Below, in pieces: positions 41,673 to 51,934 of a stretch of 64,000 nucleotides of DNA (the stretch's first letter is position 1; each line of letters starts with the position of its first letter). A program made the position numbers and the translations under genes. A model generated the notes under the pieces. The model was not told the DNA's origin. It searched no databases and saw only the letters and a list, made by a program, of their open reading frames with translations. The stretch spans positions 186,001 through 250,000 of the forward strand of contig BROI01000025.1 of the NCBI GenBank assembly GCA_027923505.1. The letters run 5' to 3'. This DNA comes from Mayamaea pseudoterrestris (taxonomy: Eukaryota > Bacillariophyta > Bacillariophyceae > Sellaphorales > Sellaphoraceae).

Positions 41673-42052
41673 GATGGTAATATATATTCTGATATTGAAT
41701 GGTTGTGTGCGATGTATGATGTTGCTTGGCGCGCAAGTGGGTCTACTGTTTGCGTAGTCAATGTGGTGCACCCATGGTCGCGATCGGATGGGCGGAGGAT
41801 GTTGCCAAAACCGGAACGACATCACCATCCAAAACCGGAACGACATGGACGTTTCACATCATCAATGATGGCATGATGTTTGATCATTGATCCATGGTAT
41901 GCTCGCAAACATCACAGAGATCTACATGTATAGCGTATGGTTCAGGGATAAAAAGGGTGGAGCTTTGACATTAAAAAGATCGCATTTCTCACTGCGATCG
42001 CTTCCCTTTTGTCCCGCAGAGACCTGAACGATCACTCAGGACTTGCGCGCAT
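41673..42052. other. Divergent intergenic region with a paired element
   Basis: It lies between the ELP5-like gene (minus) and the GT61 gene (plus). It contains two identical 18-base copies of the shared element (41805-41822 and 41829-41846). No gene is supported. Confidence 0.5.
41805..41846 (+). promoter_or_regulatory. Two tandem copies of ccaaaaccggaacgacat
   Basis: Identical 18-base units at 41805-41822 and 41829-41846, start-to-start spacing 24 bases. They vary the consensus (AAAACCGGAACGACAT instead of AAAACCGCTGCGACAT), keeping AAAACCG and CGACAT. They lie 134-175 bases before the ELP5-like start and over 200 before the GT61 start. Confidence 0.55.
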
Positions 42053-43606
42053 ATGCATCCATCACCACTGCAACAACAAAACAAGAGCAAGCGACCCGCG
42101 TTTGCACTCATCGGAGGTTTATGTTTGCTGGTATTGGCGCAATTTATTTTATTTCCATTGCTGTTTGCATTTCTTGTCCATCATCCGTTGGTGTCAACTC
42201 CTACATTCTACAACTACCTTGACAGCTTTCAGAATGTACAACAACAACGATTAAAAGCAGATTTACATCAACCACCGGATGGCTCCTTCAATGGCGCTCC
42301 CATGTACTTGTCCACTGAACCACTCGTTTCCAAGGTGCACTGCGTCGGCGACAACTTTCACGCCGACGCCTGGCAGTACAAGTCGTGCCGGTTTCACAAT
42401 CTTTGCTTCGACACTTCCACCTCAAACTTTGTATTGTTTCAAGATGAACGCGAACTGCCGCTCCATGTGGCCTTGCATCGACGCCCATTCATGGCGTTTT
42501 CCAGTATTACGCAACGCAACGCCAACGAAACCAACGCGCTGTCGCTGGGAGGCTTGAACCAAAAGTGGGCCAAACAAAAGGAGCGCTTAAAGTGGTTTCC
42601 CGACATCAAAATGGATCCTCCTGAAACATACTATCGACTTTCCGACGCAGTAGTCTTGGTGCCCTTTCATTCCATGAATGGAGCCAATCCTGGTCACTTG
42701 GTGTGGGACGACTTTTTTCCAATTTACAACCTTTTGGAAATGTTTCAGCTGCAGAATCGTCAACTGTTGCTGCTGCGCCATGTTTTGAACGATGGTATGC
42801 GCGCACTCTGGGCAACCTGCGACGTACGACTGGAAAAGAAAAAGGAATGCGAGTACATGATGAACAAGTTTTTGCCGCTCATGCTGGGATTGGATTCGTC
42901 ACACAGACTGACAAGCACCAACGCCACCGAGTTTTTGCCCAATGACACTGGCAAGAGTCATTGGGTGTGCGCTCGAACAAGTGTCGCTGGCATTGGGTCC
43001 TTGACGGATCATGGCGTCAAGAAGAGTCACGGCTGGGACGAATCGGACTACGAGTTGACTCACAACTATGGACGCGGAGGAAACTTGTTTGCGTTTCGAA
43101 ACTTCATGGTCCAAAATCTAAAGTTGCCCAATCCAGTAGCACGCACGAAATCGCCGCACCGCATCGTCTTTTCCAGTCGATCGTCCGATATCCCCAGTCG
43201 CGACATTGACTTTGCAATGACCATCAATGCTTTGAAACAAGCGTTTCCGAATGACATTGTTGAAGGCTTCATTATGAAAGACCTCTCATTGCTGGAGCAA
43301 ATAGAGATTGCAACGCAAACATCCATATACATTACTGTGTGTGGTGGCGGCGCAGTCAACGCCATGTTTCTTCCCCGCGGCGCCAGCGCCATCATCTACT
43401 TCTCCGAGGACGGTGGCGTGGTGGAGAATCACCTCACCTACTTGCCGGCGCGTCTGGATTGGGACTTGTTCCAGCACATGAGTCACTTACGCGTGCATTG
43501 GATGCCACGAAATACGTTCAAACGGAACAATTCGATAGATCTACAGGCGTTGATTGACTTGGTGCGGCACGAGTTGTACGTGATGGATCGTGGATTTTTC
43601 GACTGA
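42053..43606 (+). CDS. GT61-family glycosyltransferase (DUF563)
   Basis: 517 residues, type II membrane protein. A short cytosolic tail, a membrane anchor (ALIGGLCLLVLAQFILFPLL, about 17-40) and a lumenal catalytic domain. Family signs: CRFHNLCFD, VVLVPFHSMNGANPGHLVWD, ILPNDTGK-like Cys-containing middle, ARTKSPHRIVFSSRSS and the conserved late block YITVCGGGAVNAMFLPRGAS. GT61 enzymes transfer xylose, arabinose, GlcNAc or related sugars in the Golgi or ER. The specific sugar cannot be read. Probable N-glycan or cell-wall polysaccharide role. Confidence 0.87.
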   Translation: MHPSPLQQQNKSKRPAFALIGGLCLLVLAQFILFPLLFAFLVHHPLVSTPTFYNYLDSFQNVQQQRLKADLHQPPDGSFNGAPMYLSTEPLVSKVHCVGDNFHADAWQYKSCRFHNLCFDTSTSNFVLFQDERELPLHVALHRRPFMAFSSITQRNANETNALSLGGLNQKWAKQKERLKWFPDIKMDPPETYYRLSDAVVLVPFHSMNGANPGHLVWDDFFPIYNLLEMFQLQNRQLLLLRHVLNDGMRALWATCDVRLEKKKECEYMMNKFLPLMLGLDSSHRLTSTNATEFLPNDTGKSHWVCARTSVAGIGSLTDHGVKKSHGWDESDYELTHNYGRGGNLFAFRNFMVQNLKLPNPVARTKSPHRIVFSSRSSDIPSRDIDFAMTINALKQAFPNDIVEGFIMKDLSLLEQIEIATQTSIYITVCGGGAVNAMFLPRGASAIIYFSEDGGVVENHLTYLPARLDWDLFQHMSHLRVHWMPRNTFKRNNSIDLQALIDLVRHELYVMDRGFFD

Positions 43607-44025
43607 CCGGAAGTACGGCTCATCGGCAGCGTCAAGAAAATCTCTCGCGTTTCGTATATTCACTTTTGAAGTGCATGCACAACGGTTTCACCAGACAAGA
43701 GTAATTGGACGAACGTATCCACTGAGATTCCCTCTCACGCTGCTGTCAAGGGGCACTTGACTAGGATGTCAGCACTTTTCGTTTTACAGTAAGTATGGTC
43801 TCCTTTTACAAAAGCTTTATTCTGGTATTGTTGACATTAGTTTTGAAGGTAAGCACGATGACCATATGCCTTTAGCGTTCTAAAATTCCATAAAACAGCA
43901 ACCGTGAGATGCCAATATTTTTGGCGCCTCCTATTTTGGCTGCGGTCGTTTGGAGATGAGTGGCTTACGAGATGACAAATATTTGTTTAACACCTCATCC
44001 ATTATACAAAAATTTTATATGCGTC
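43607..44025. other. Intergenic region between convergent genes
   Basis: The shared 3' flank of the GT61 and ankyrin genes. It is A/T-rich from 43800 to 44020. No gene or repeat is seen. Confidence 0.5.
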
Positions 44026-45897
44026 TCACATTGTATGTGCACTCCTCCGCTCGCTTGTCGACTCCATGCTCAAAACCATTGGATCAACGCGCAGCATCCG
44101 ATACACCACGCTCAAATCGCAATGCGCGGCCCGATAGATGGGCAGCTCGTCGTTCCAAACATCGTTAGTGCTACAAGGCTCCACGCCAGCTCTTGGGTAT
44201 ACATCAAGCAATCGTTCAACGACAGAAACGTGCGCATTCGAATCTAGTGCAATGTGAAGCGCAAGTCGGTTCGTTTGGCCTTCTCCGACAGAGGCAGATT
44301 CTTGTGACACTAGAAAATTATTTACAAAATCAAAGAGCCTGGGATCTTCGTCTGATGTGCATCGAGTGAGGGCGATATGCAAAGGCAATCGACCAAGCTC
44401 GTCCTGCCGTTGAGCACCACCGTACGTGTCGTAAACGTGTTGCACAACCTGGTAGCTTGCTCCCGACTGCAAGGCCGCGTGCAAAGGTAGAAATGGGCGG
44501 CTATGATGCACTACAAGGCGCCACTTGTGCTTGGAACGCTTGCGCCCACTAGGGTCCAAGGTTGAGCTCTTCCGCTTCTTTAGATTGTCGTCAGTGTTAG
44601 GGCTGGAGTTGGCCTTGGCGCAAGTATTTACGCTTGGCGCAGGAAGGTCAAATGATGGCAGTTGACTCGGTGATATAACTTTCGTCGATCTTGGCAAAGA
44701 CATCGAGGGACTATCTCTTGAATTTGATCCCTCCGAACTTGAACCCAAGTCTGCAGTGTCCATGACATTCTCATCATCCAAAAAGTGTATCGCAGGGACC
44801 ACTCGCCCTCGCAACAATGCGCAGTTTGCAAAGTTCCCCACTGCGCCTCGCAGCAGCAGCTCCATGATCTCCTGCGATCCCCACTCCCAATCCTGTGGAG
44901 TTGCCGACCTGAGCACGTGTTGCGCTCCCGCAGGATAGGCTTGCATTATGTAGCAGAGCAAATCCATGTTGGCGCTGCGCACGGCAGGAAACAGCGGAAT
45001 CTCGGATTGCAAGTTGGCCGTCAATAGCCCTCGCGGATACTGCTCCACCAAGAAGCGGGCCATTTCGTACTGGCCTTCCCGCGCGCAGTCATGCAGCGGC
45101 AGTGACCCGTCCCAGTCCAACGCTCGCACGCTCCGTGGATGCACCTGCATTAGCTCACGGGCAATGGCAACGTGTCCCCATCGCGCCGCAAAGTGCAGCG
45201 GTAGCTTGCCCTTGGCGCTCACCATGCGCGCTCCTTCGGGATATACTTTCAGCAAGGCTTGGACAATTTCCACGTGGCCATCGCCGCTAGCAAAATGCAA
45301 GGCCAGCTTGTTTTTGCTGGACGACAAGGATGCCGTGCGAGGATCTGCCTTGAGGAACCAAAGCACCATGTCAGTTCGTCCCTCGCCTGCACAAAAGTAA
45401 ATGGAATACAAAAGTTAGCTTCATAGTTTGATTTAGTGCAAAGAGCAATGATGCTTGATACTCACGTGCAGCGTAGTGGAGAGGAATCTTGCCCTTGACA
45501 TTCGGCGTGCTCGCAGCCTGAGGATACTAAGGAGAGCACAAAGGGGTGCACGCGTCAGATACATATAGCTATCAAATACCTCGATCTTCCTCCGCTCTCC
45601 TAACCTCTCTACACACTAACGTACATGCTTCCAAATGAGCTCGGCAACTGCTACATTGCCAAAGGATGCCGCAAAATGAAGAGGCAATGAACCGTCGTGA
45701 CTGCTTGGAATGGCCGCAACATGCGAATTGGCAAGCAAAAACGTTTGCAAGACTGTCAATAGGTCAAACGGCGGAGACGCCGCATGGCTGCTGCTAATTG
45801 TCGCGTCGTCACCCGTAATGACTTGCAAAGCTTGCTCGACACGCTCCTGATCCTGCGACAAGTAACCATCAAAGAGCAACAGAAGCGGCGATGACAT
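44026..45897 (-). CDS. Ankyrin-repeat protein
   Basis: Three exons, 45897-45625, 45526-45466 and 45386-44026 (introns 98 and 79 bases); 564 residues. About nine ankyrin units follow a short helical lead: GSLPLHFAASFGNVAVAELI, GKIPLHYAAREGRTDMVLWF (assembled across the second intron), LALHFASGDGHVEIVQALL, LPLHFAARWGHVAIARELM and more. Each has LPLHxA and a YPxG turn, the usual style of stramenopile ankyrins. A Ser-rich insert with KKRKSSTLDPSGRKRSKHK, a likely nuclear signal, splits the array. No catalytic domain; it is probably a binding scaffold. Confidence 0.88.
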
Positions 45898-46994
45898 GAT
45901 GATAGATTAATATGAAAATGACTACTTTTCTCTTCGTTCCAGACCAAACTTTTCGACTCGCTTTACTGCAGCAATGAAAGGTCAGCAAGCCACTGTCAAT
46001 GCAACCAACCGCCGGCAGTTCGTAAGCAACAGCCAAGCGTTCGCACTTCGCACTTGCTCAAACAAAGCAACTAATGGAATGGCACGCGAATAAAAGCGTA
46101 TTGAAAGTAATTTGCTTGAAAAGAGTCTGTCCAACCGAAAAAACACCTCCGTCTCAAGCAGAGACAGCAGCGCAAGCACTTCGTTGAATCAACTTCGCTC
46201 AGCAAGTTCAGTAGTCAAGGTGCCTTTAAACGCCACTACAATCTCCAGATCTCGACCTTTCTATTTTATTTACTGCAACGAATGCAATGGAGGAGCGTGC
46301 GCTTGGTCAACTCCGACTACCGCAACATGGTCGCTTATTATGTTGTCGTGAGGAGGAAGGCATCGACCATCATGGTGCCTCGTCGTCGTGCATAATTTGC
46401 CATGCGTTCCGACGGCGTGAATGAGTCATATTCGTCCAATCAGAATGCTTGCAATGGTCGTGTTTCGCCGCATGTCATCATCGGTGGGTGTGCTGCGGGA
46501 GACTCCGCGCAATGGCACGTGTGAAAGCGTGTCTTAGCGTTATTATTTTAGTCCTACCGGTTTTCATATTCCGAAGCTGGATGATCATCACAATGCTCGA
46601 CGACAATGAGGATCACTTGGCAGCGACTACAAAAAATGAATGATGAACGCCGAATGACGATTACAGTGCCTATCATACCCCATAAAGATCTACGAGAAAT
46701 TTGCCGTCGTTATTGTTAAAAATGACTGCAGAATCTTTGTGCTCGTCGAGTTCGAGTCTTGAGTAGCAAGAAGCAAGAAGCATCACCCTGCAAACGTGGA
46801 GAAGTTAAGTGAGAAGTGAGAAAGGTTCATCGAATTTTACTTATAACCAGCAATAATCAAGTCTACGAGAGCAGTTTGAATAAATAGGAATTGAATGCTG
46901 AATATATCGGAATACAATGAGCATACCTACCTTTGCTATTTGCTAGTGATGCATGTTTTGCTCAACCTCCGATCTTAGTGAGCACTACTGTCTA
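45898..46994. other. Long intergenic region
   Basis: About 1.1 kb, the largest gap in the window. Only short frames occur; one at 46513-46643 (43 codons, starting MARVKACL) has a hydrophobic segment but no support. ctaccggt occurs near 46554. I see no tRNA-like cloverleaf, although 46741-46780 contains a B-box-like gttcgagtc without a matching body. Confidence 0.45.
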
Positions 46995-49157
46995 TTATTT
47001 TAAAGTTGATGGCTTAATTGAGGTGTGCTGGCGATGATGTGCATGCTTGAAGCCTCGAAGCATGAGTCGGCATAAAGCACTGCATTTATGCGTCTCGAAG
47101 AACATGGCCTTGCCCTTGCGGCCGCGATCGGTTCGACCATGAACGTGCTTGCGACCCGACGAACTAGTATGGTGAATTACTGGATCGGAGAGTCTGAGGA
47201 CGTTGTCCTTTTCGTCATAGACACCTTGAAGATCACAGACAAGGCGTTTGCGACCCGTTGCCCAGTAAGTGAAATGAGAAAAGGCTTGTGCGACCTCGGA
47301 GGCTGTGAATACTTTTACAAAGTGGATGTTTGTACCCGCATGCTCACTTTCACTCCCTTCGTCGTCACTTTCATCGTCTTCGCTACCTTCTTCGATTAAG
47401 CCAAGGTCTTCAGTCTCGAGCTTAGTGAACGCTGCGCGCATAGCCGCGTGATGGTCGAAATCGGGGGCTCGCTCCATTCCTTCAACGTAACCGTTGTTGG
47501 CGTTCCATTTGTGCCATTTGCTTTCATCAAGCCTGTCTTCAACCAAAACGCTCTGCATACCCATTGTCTTGTCATCCAATCGGTACACTGAGCAATCAAG
47601 GAAAGCTATGCGTGGCGTGCGCTCATCAACTCGATGCGTAAGGTCAAGCTTGTCATTGAATCTATCCGCGAGGCGACGTGCAAGCTGCTGGGTTCTGCAA
47701 AACGTGCGAACAAAGTTTTTGCGGGACCACTCCTCATTTCTCCCAGCATCTTCCAAGATAAGACGACTTTCCTTTGCAACCAAAGGCTTGCCTAAAATTG
47801 TTGTCCCGTCGGCAGCTAGCTCGTAAAAGCGATAGGCGAATCGCTCAGCTCCTTCTCCGAATGGACACTTACTAAACGCGATATATTCGGCGTCTGGATG
47901 CTGCAAGCAAGTTTCACGAAAGTCTTTTCCGCTTTCGCTATCTTCTTCCCATATAGTGCGGAGCACGCAGTTGTATGGATAGATGAAGAACTCGTCTTCC
48001 GAAACACTTGTGATGGCTTCTCTTGCCTTGGTTCTTGACTCGCGTTTGACATTCCGCACCTGACACTGCTTTAAAGTTGCTAAATCTGTCATCTCTGTCT
48101 GCGTCGTAGTGAGTGAAGACGCGGCCGAGGTGAACATGCTACCGAGAGACGACGAAGTCATTGACGGGAGGCAAAACATTGCAATTGCCTGGTAATCTTT
48201 GGCGGAAGCGACCATTTTTTCCAGAACGTCGAATTCATTGTAATCTCCCATTCCGATAGCTGTGAAGGTCAATCTACGTCCAAAGTTGCTGGCAAGGCTT
48301 CCCACTTTGTCAACGATATCGTCGATTCCACCTTGGCCGACGGAGGGATCCGAGGGCCTGCCGTCGGAGAGAAACAAGAGCGCATTAGCACAAGAAGTAT
48401 TCATATTGCGAGACAAGAGTTGCTCTGCGATAGAGAGCGCGGGGAGGAAAGGGCCATGTCCTTTAGGTTGGATGAGCTGTTTCCGGTAGATATCTACGAT
48501 TTTGTTGTACAATCGCCACGTGCATGGCTCTTCCTCGATGACTATCTTGGGCTGCTCTCCCAATGTCACTACTGAGAGGACGTCGGTCACGCAAGCATGC
48601 CCTGATTCAAGCCTGTGTGCAAGGTAGTCGAGTGCAATAGACACAAAGACTGCGTCAAGTCTAGGGGTCGGTCAGCGGGAAAGACAATGTTCTGACAACT
48701 CGCACACATCGACGTCGTACCGATTACGAGTCCCCCATAAATCACTTTCACGCATGCTTCCGGATGTATCGACTACCATAACTGTATTGGATGTCCAAGA
48801 TGGCAAGTCTTTTTGAATTTTCTCGCGAGCCTGGATGTGGTCTTCTAACATTTTTGGTGTGAGAGGAACTTTCTCAAGCGTAAGAGGCTTGGCATAGCAC
48901 GTCACAAGTTTCCAATTTCTCTTTGTTTTCTGAAAAAAGTAATAGATATCTTTGTATTCGTATTTCATTATAGATTGGCTCCAATGACATGGCATTGCTC
49001 GGCCGTAGACTTTGGCTCCTTGTGGATCTTTCCACTCAATGCCGCGCTGCTTTCTTCGTTGCCGAGCGTGTTCAGTCTCGACGTATGTTACCGCGGATGT
49101 ACGGATAGAAGCCAACATGATGGTAGGATAGGTGCCGACTACTAATTGTTGGGTCAT
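46995..49157 (-). CDS. VWA-domain alpha-kinase (VwkA-like)
   Basis: Exons 49157-48721 and 48660-46995, joined in phase 2 over a 60-base intron; 700 residues. Residues about 100-330 are a von Willebrand A domain with MIDAS motif VVDTSGSM and, across the splice, GTRNRLDAVFVSIALDYLAH, then ALLFLSDGRPSD. From about 410 comes an atypical alpha-kinase domain: CPFGEGAERFAYRFYEL, GKPLVAKESR (nucleotide-binding Lys), GRKRLVCDLQGVYD, LRLSDPVIHH and the late Cys/His zinc segment FFETHKCSALCRLML. The order VWA then alpha-kinase is that of Dictyostelium VwkA. It should phosphorylate Ser/Thr in helical substrates; possible myosin or membrane roles are inference. Confidence 0.9.
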
Positions 49158-49481
49158 CTAATGAGTGATCGTTTCATTTGACGCTACCAATGACGAATGT
49201 CGGTGTACTCATAGAGCTTGCTTCAACTGAAGCAGCCGGCGCGAGAAGGATGAGGTTTTTCTGTAAACGCGTCTTCTAATGTGCCGGTAGCTAAGCATAA
49301 GCTACCGGTTGCTGCCTACATGCTGAGATGAATCATACACAGAGTTGCTTTAAACGCGGGCGTTCTGACTTTCCTACACTACCCGATAAGTTGATGTATA
49401 ATGAACAACAAGCAACTGCTTATGATGCGATAATGTCATCCTGTGTTTCAATTATACTATATAGCTTTGTGGTACAATCGT
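49158..49481. other. Intergenic region with an ACCGGTA hairpin
   Basis: It lies between the pyruvate kinase 3' end and the alpha-kinase start, both minus. It holds a perfect 9-base inverted repeat at 49284-49308. No gene is supported. Confidence 0.5.
49284..49308. repeat. Inverted repeat ccggtagct - 7 - agctaccgg
   Basis: Arms 49284-49292 and 49300-49308 with loop aagcata. The arms carry the ACCGGTA core seen elsewhere between genes. It lies about 130 bases before the alpha-kinase start, so a protein-binding site is likelier than a terminator. Confidence 0.6.
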
Positions 49482-51466
49482 TTACTTTGAGCTGAAACTC
49501 AACATCATACCGCGATTGAAGAAGAGACCACCTCCTTCGACCAAACGTCCATGCGACTTGCCCTCGTTCAGGACAATGACCCGAAGCTGTTCCTTCATTC
49601 CAGTCATCCGTCCCGCCACAACAATAATCTTGTCGCCAACGCACATGGTCTTTGAGTTTACCAATTCGTAGTTGACTTCTTCAATCACGCTCTCCGAGTC
49701 TTCCAACGAGTCGACTAGAATTGTGTGCATACCCATCATGAGTCCGCTTGCCTGACGGCATGCGACCAAGTTGGAGGACACCATCAAGGCAGGAACTCCT
49801 GGACGGAAACGAGCGACATAGTTTGCCATCTTGCCAGAATCTGACAATACAACGATGAGCTTGGCGTCGATGTCGATCGCAGTCTTGACCGCTGAGCTGG
49901 ACATCGATTCTCCCATGGTCATGCTGCCATAGTCCGCCATGATTGAGTTGATAAGCGTACGGAACTGTGTCAAGTTCAGGAAAAAGGCATTTAGTCCCAA
50001 TTTCAAAAGCGCCGGTTACGACACCAAACAAAGCTTTGTATACGTACCAACAACCTGTGGTTGACATTATGCTCCGCTTCGCAAACGGTGCGGGCCATGA
50101 CCGTGACAGCCTCCTCAAAGTAAGGACCGTTCGCCGTCTCACCGGAAAGCATGACAGCGTCAGTTCCGTCCATGACGGCGTTAGCAACGTCACTGCACTC
50201 GGCACGCGTTGGACGAGGGTTGGTGATCATGGACTCCAACATTTGTGTAGCAGTAATTACTGGCTTGCCAGCGATGTTGCACTATGTAAGGTAAGAAAAA
50301 AGGTGTCAGTTGCTGAGGCGGTAAGCAAATGAGCATTTCTTAATTCCTCAAACTTCCGCATACCTTGCGAATCATCATCTTCTGTGCAAGGAATACTTTG
50401 CTTGCCGGAATTTCCATACCAAGCTTTTGCAAATGAGCAGATATCGTGAGTAAAACGATTCGTCCACAACTTTAAGCATGCGGTCAATGCACCAGCATCA
50501 TACTTACATCTCCGCGAGCCACCATGACGGCGTCCGTCTCCTTCAAAATCTCGTCGAAATTTTCCAATCCCTCCTGATTCTCGATCTTGGAAATGATCTT
50601 GATGTGACCGCCGCCATTGTCCTCGAGCAGCTTTTTCAGTTTCTTGACATCTTCAGCCTTTCTGATGAAGGAGGCCGCAATGAACTCAACTCCGCGCTTG
50701 ACACCAAACTCAACAATGTCATGAACATCCTTTTCGGTAAAGGTTGGAAGGCCCACCTTGACACCCGGAAGGTTCATGTTTTTGCGCTCGCCAAGGACGG
50801 CATTGTTTTCAATGCGGCACGCCACCTCACCCTTGTCCGCGTCGCACGTCAGGACGGTCAACACCAACGAGCCGTCAGCCACGAGAATCTGCTGACCAGG
50901 AGTCACGTCCGTGGCCAGGCTTGGGTACGAGCATGCGAGCTTGGTGTGGTCGCCCTTGAACTCGTAGTCGGTGGTAAGGATGAGTGTTTCTCCCTTGGTC
51001 AGCTCCATCTTTTTGTTTTCAGCCGCTAGCATTCCAGTACGAATCTCGGGGCCCTTGGTGTCAAGCATGACTGTGTAAAGGATGTGGCGATGAGTCGATT
51101 GTCATGGTTTGATACAGTAATTTTTCTTTCTTTCGCAATTTCGGAAACACTGCGCCTTCAATATCTCCAAGATGCTTCTCTCACGCAACACGTACCAGCA
51201 ATGTTTCTCGACTTGACCATGGCCACTTCACGCAGCCGATCCAAGACTTGTCCATGTCCCTCGTGGTCGCCGTGCGAAAAGTTGAAACGGGCAACGTTCA
51301 TGCCGGAATCCATCAGGACGCCAATGTTTTCCGACGACCAGCTTGCTGGACCCATGGTGCAGACGATTTTGGTGCGGCGCTGCTTCGTATCCGTCTTTCG
51401 GACAATCTTGTCCAACGTAATGAGTCCGCCGGTAAGCTCTGCGTTGACTTTGGTGTTTGCAAGCAT
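49482..51466 (-). CDS. PK: Pyruvate kinase
   Basis: Five exons, 51466-51196, 51070-50508, 50423-50364, 50281-50048 and 49964-49482; 536 residues. The enzyme makes pyruvate and ATP from PEP. Motifs: [44 protein letters not shown], the Lys signature [23 protein letters not shown] (split by an intron), [13 protein letters not shown], and [17 protein letters not shown]. Exon 3 is only 60 bases (20 codons). No presequence is seen, so the enzyme is probably cytosolic. The last domain is the regulatory C-domain; allosteric residues were not assigned. Confidence 0.96.
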
Positions 51467-51934
51467 GGTATGATGATTGGACGAGAAAAGATCGACTGGA
51501 AAGAAAGCAGCAAGTGGAATCAAATGAGATGGACAATTGTATGGGCTTTGTGGTTTAGTTTTCTGGCGTCTGACAAATCTTACGTTGTTCAGGTATATGG
51601 GTGAGGGTAGCAATGCTTCTTGACTATTGTAGAAGTATTGCGGCAAGTTGTGAGGGACGCAAATTCCATGGTCGAATCTGCCGAAATAAATGAGAGTACG
51701 TCGCCGGCAGACATGTACACTTTGATCGATAGTAAACGCCCACCATGCGTACGTATGTGAACTCGTCTGTCGGTCGTCGCATCATTTTTGGCGATCGGAT
51801 GCACAGCGCATTGCGCTCGTCTTGTAAGCTGAAAGGCGGCCAAGTCAAAGAGAAGTATGCACAAGACAAATGTAACTACAATATGTTTCTAGCGGCGTGC
51901 ATAAGTATTTACCAGGCAAACTCTGTCCTGCTGT
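51467..51934. other. Intergenic region
   Basis: It lies upstream of pyruvate kinase and downstream of the cyclase-PDE, all minus strand. No supported gene and no good copy of the shared element was found. Confidence 0.4.

Noticed and set aside
46513-46643. 43-codon frame with one hydrophobic segment
   Set aside because: Could be a small membrane protein, but nothing supports expression and such stretches are common by chance in 1.1 kb.
46741-46780. tRNA B-box-like sequence gttcgagtc
   Set aside because: No acceptor stem, D-arm or anticodon arm can be formed around it. A similar minus-strand match near 26810 also fails.
49284-49308. Hairpin considered as a transcription terminator
   Set aside because: Eukaryotic context, no following T-run, and it lies close before a start codon. 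A binding site fits better.
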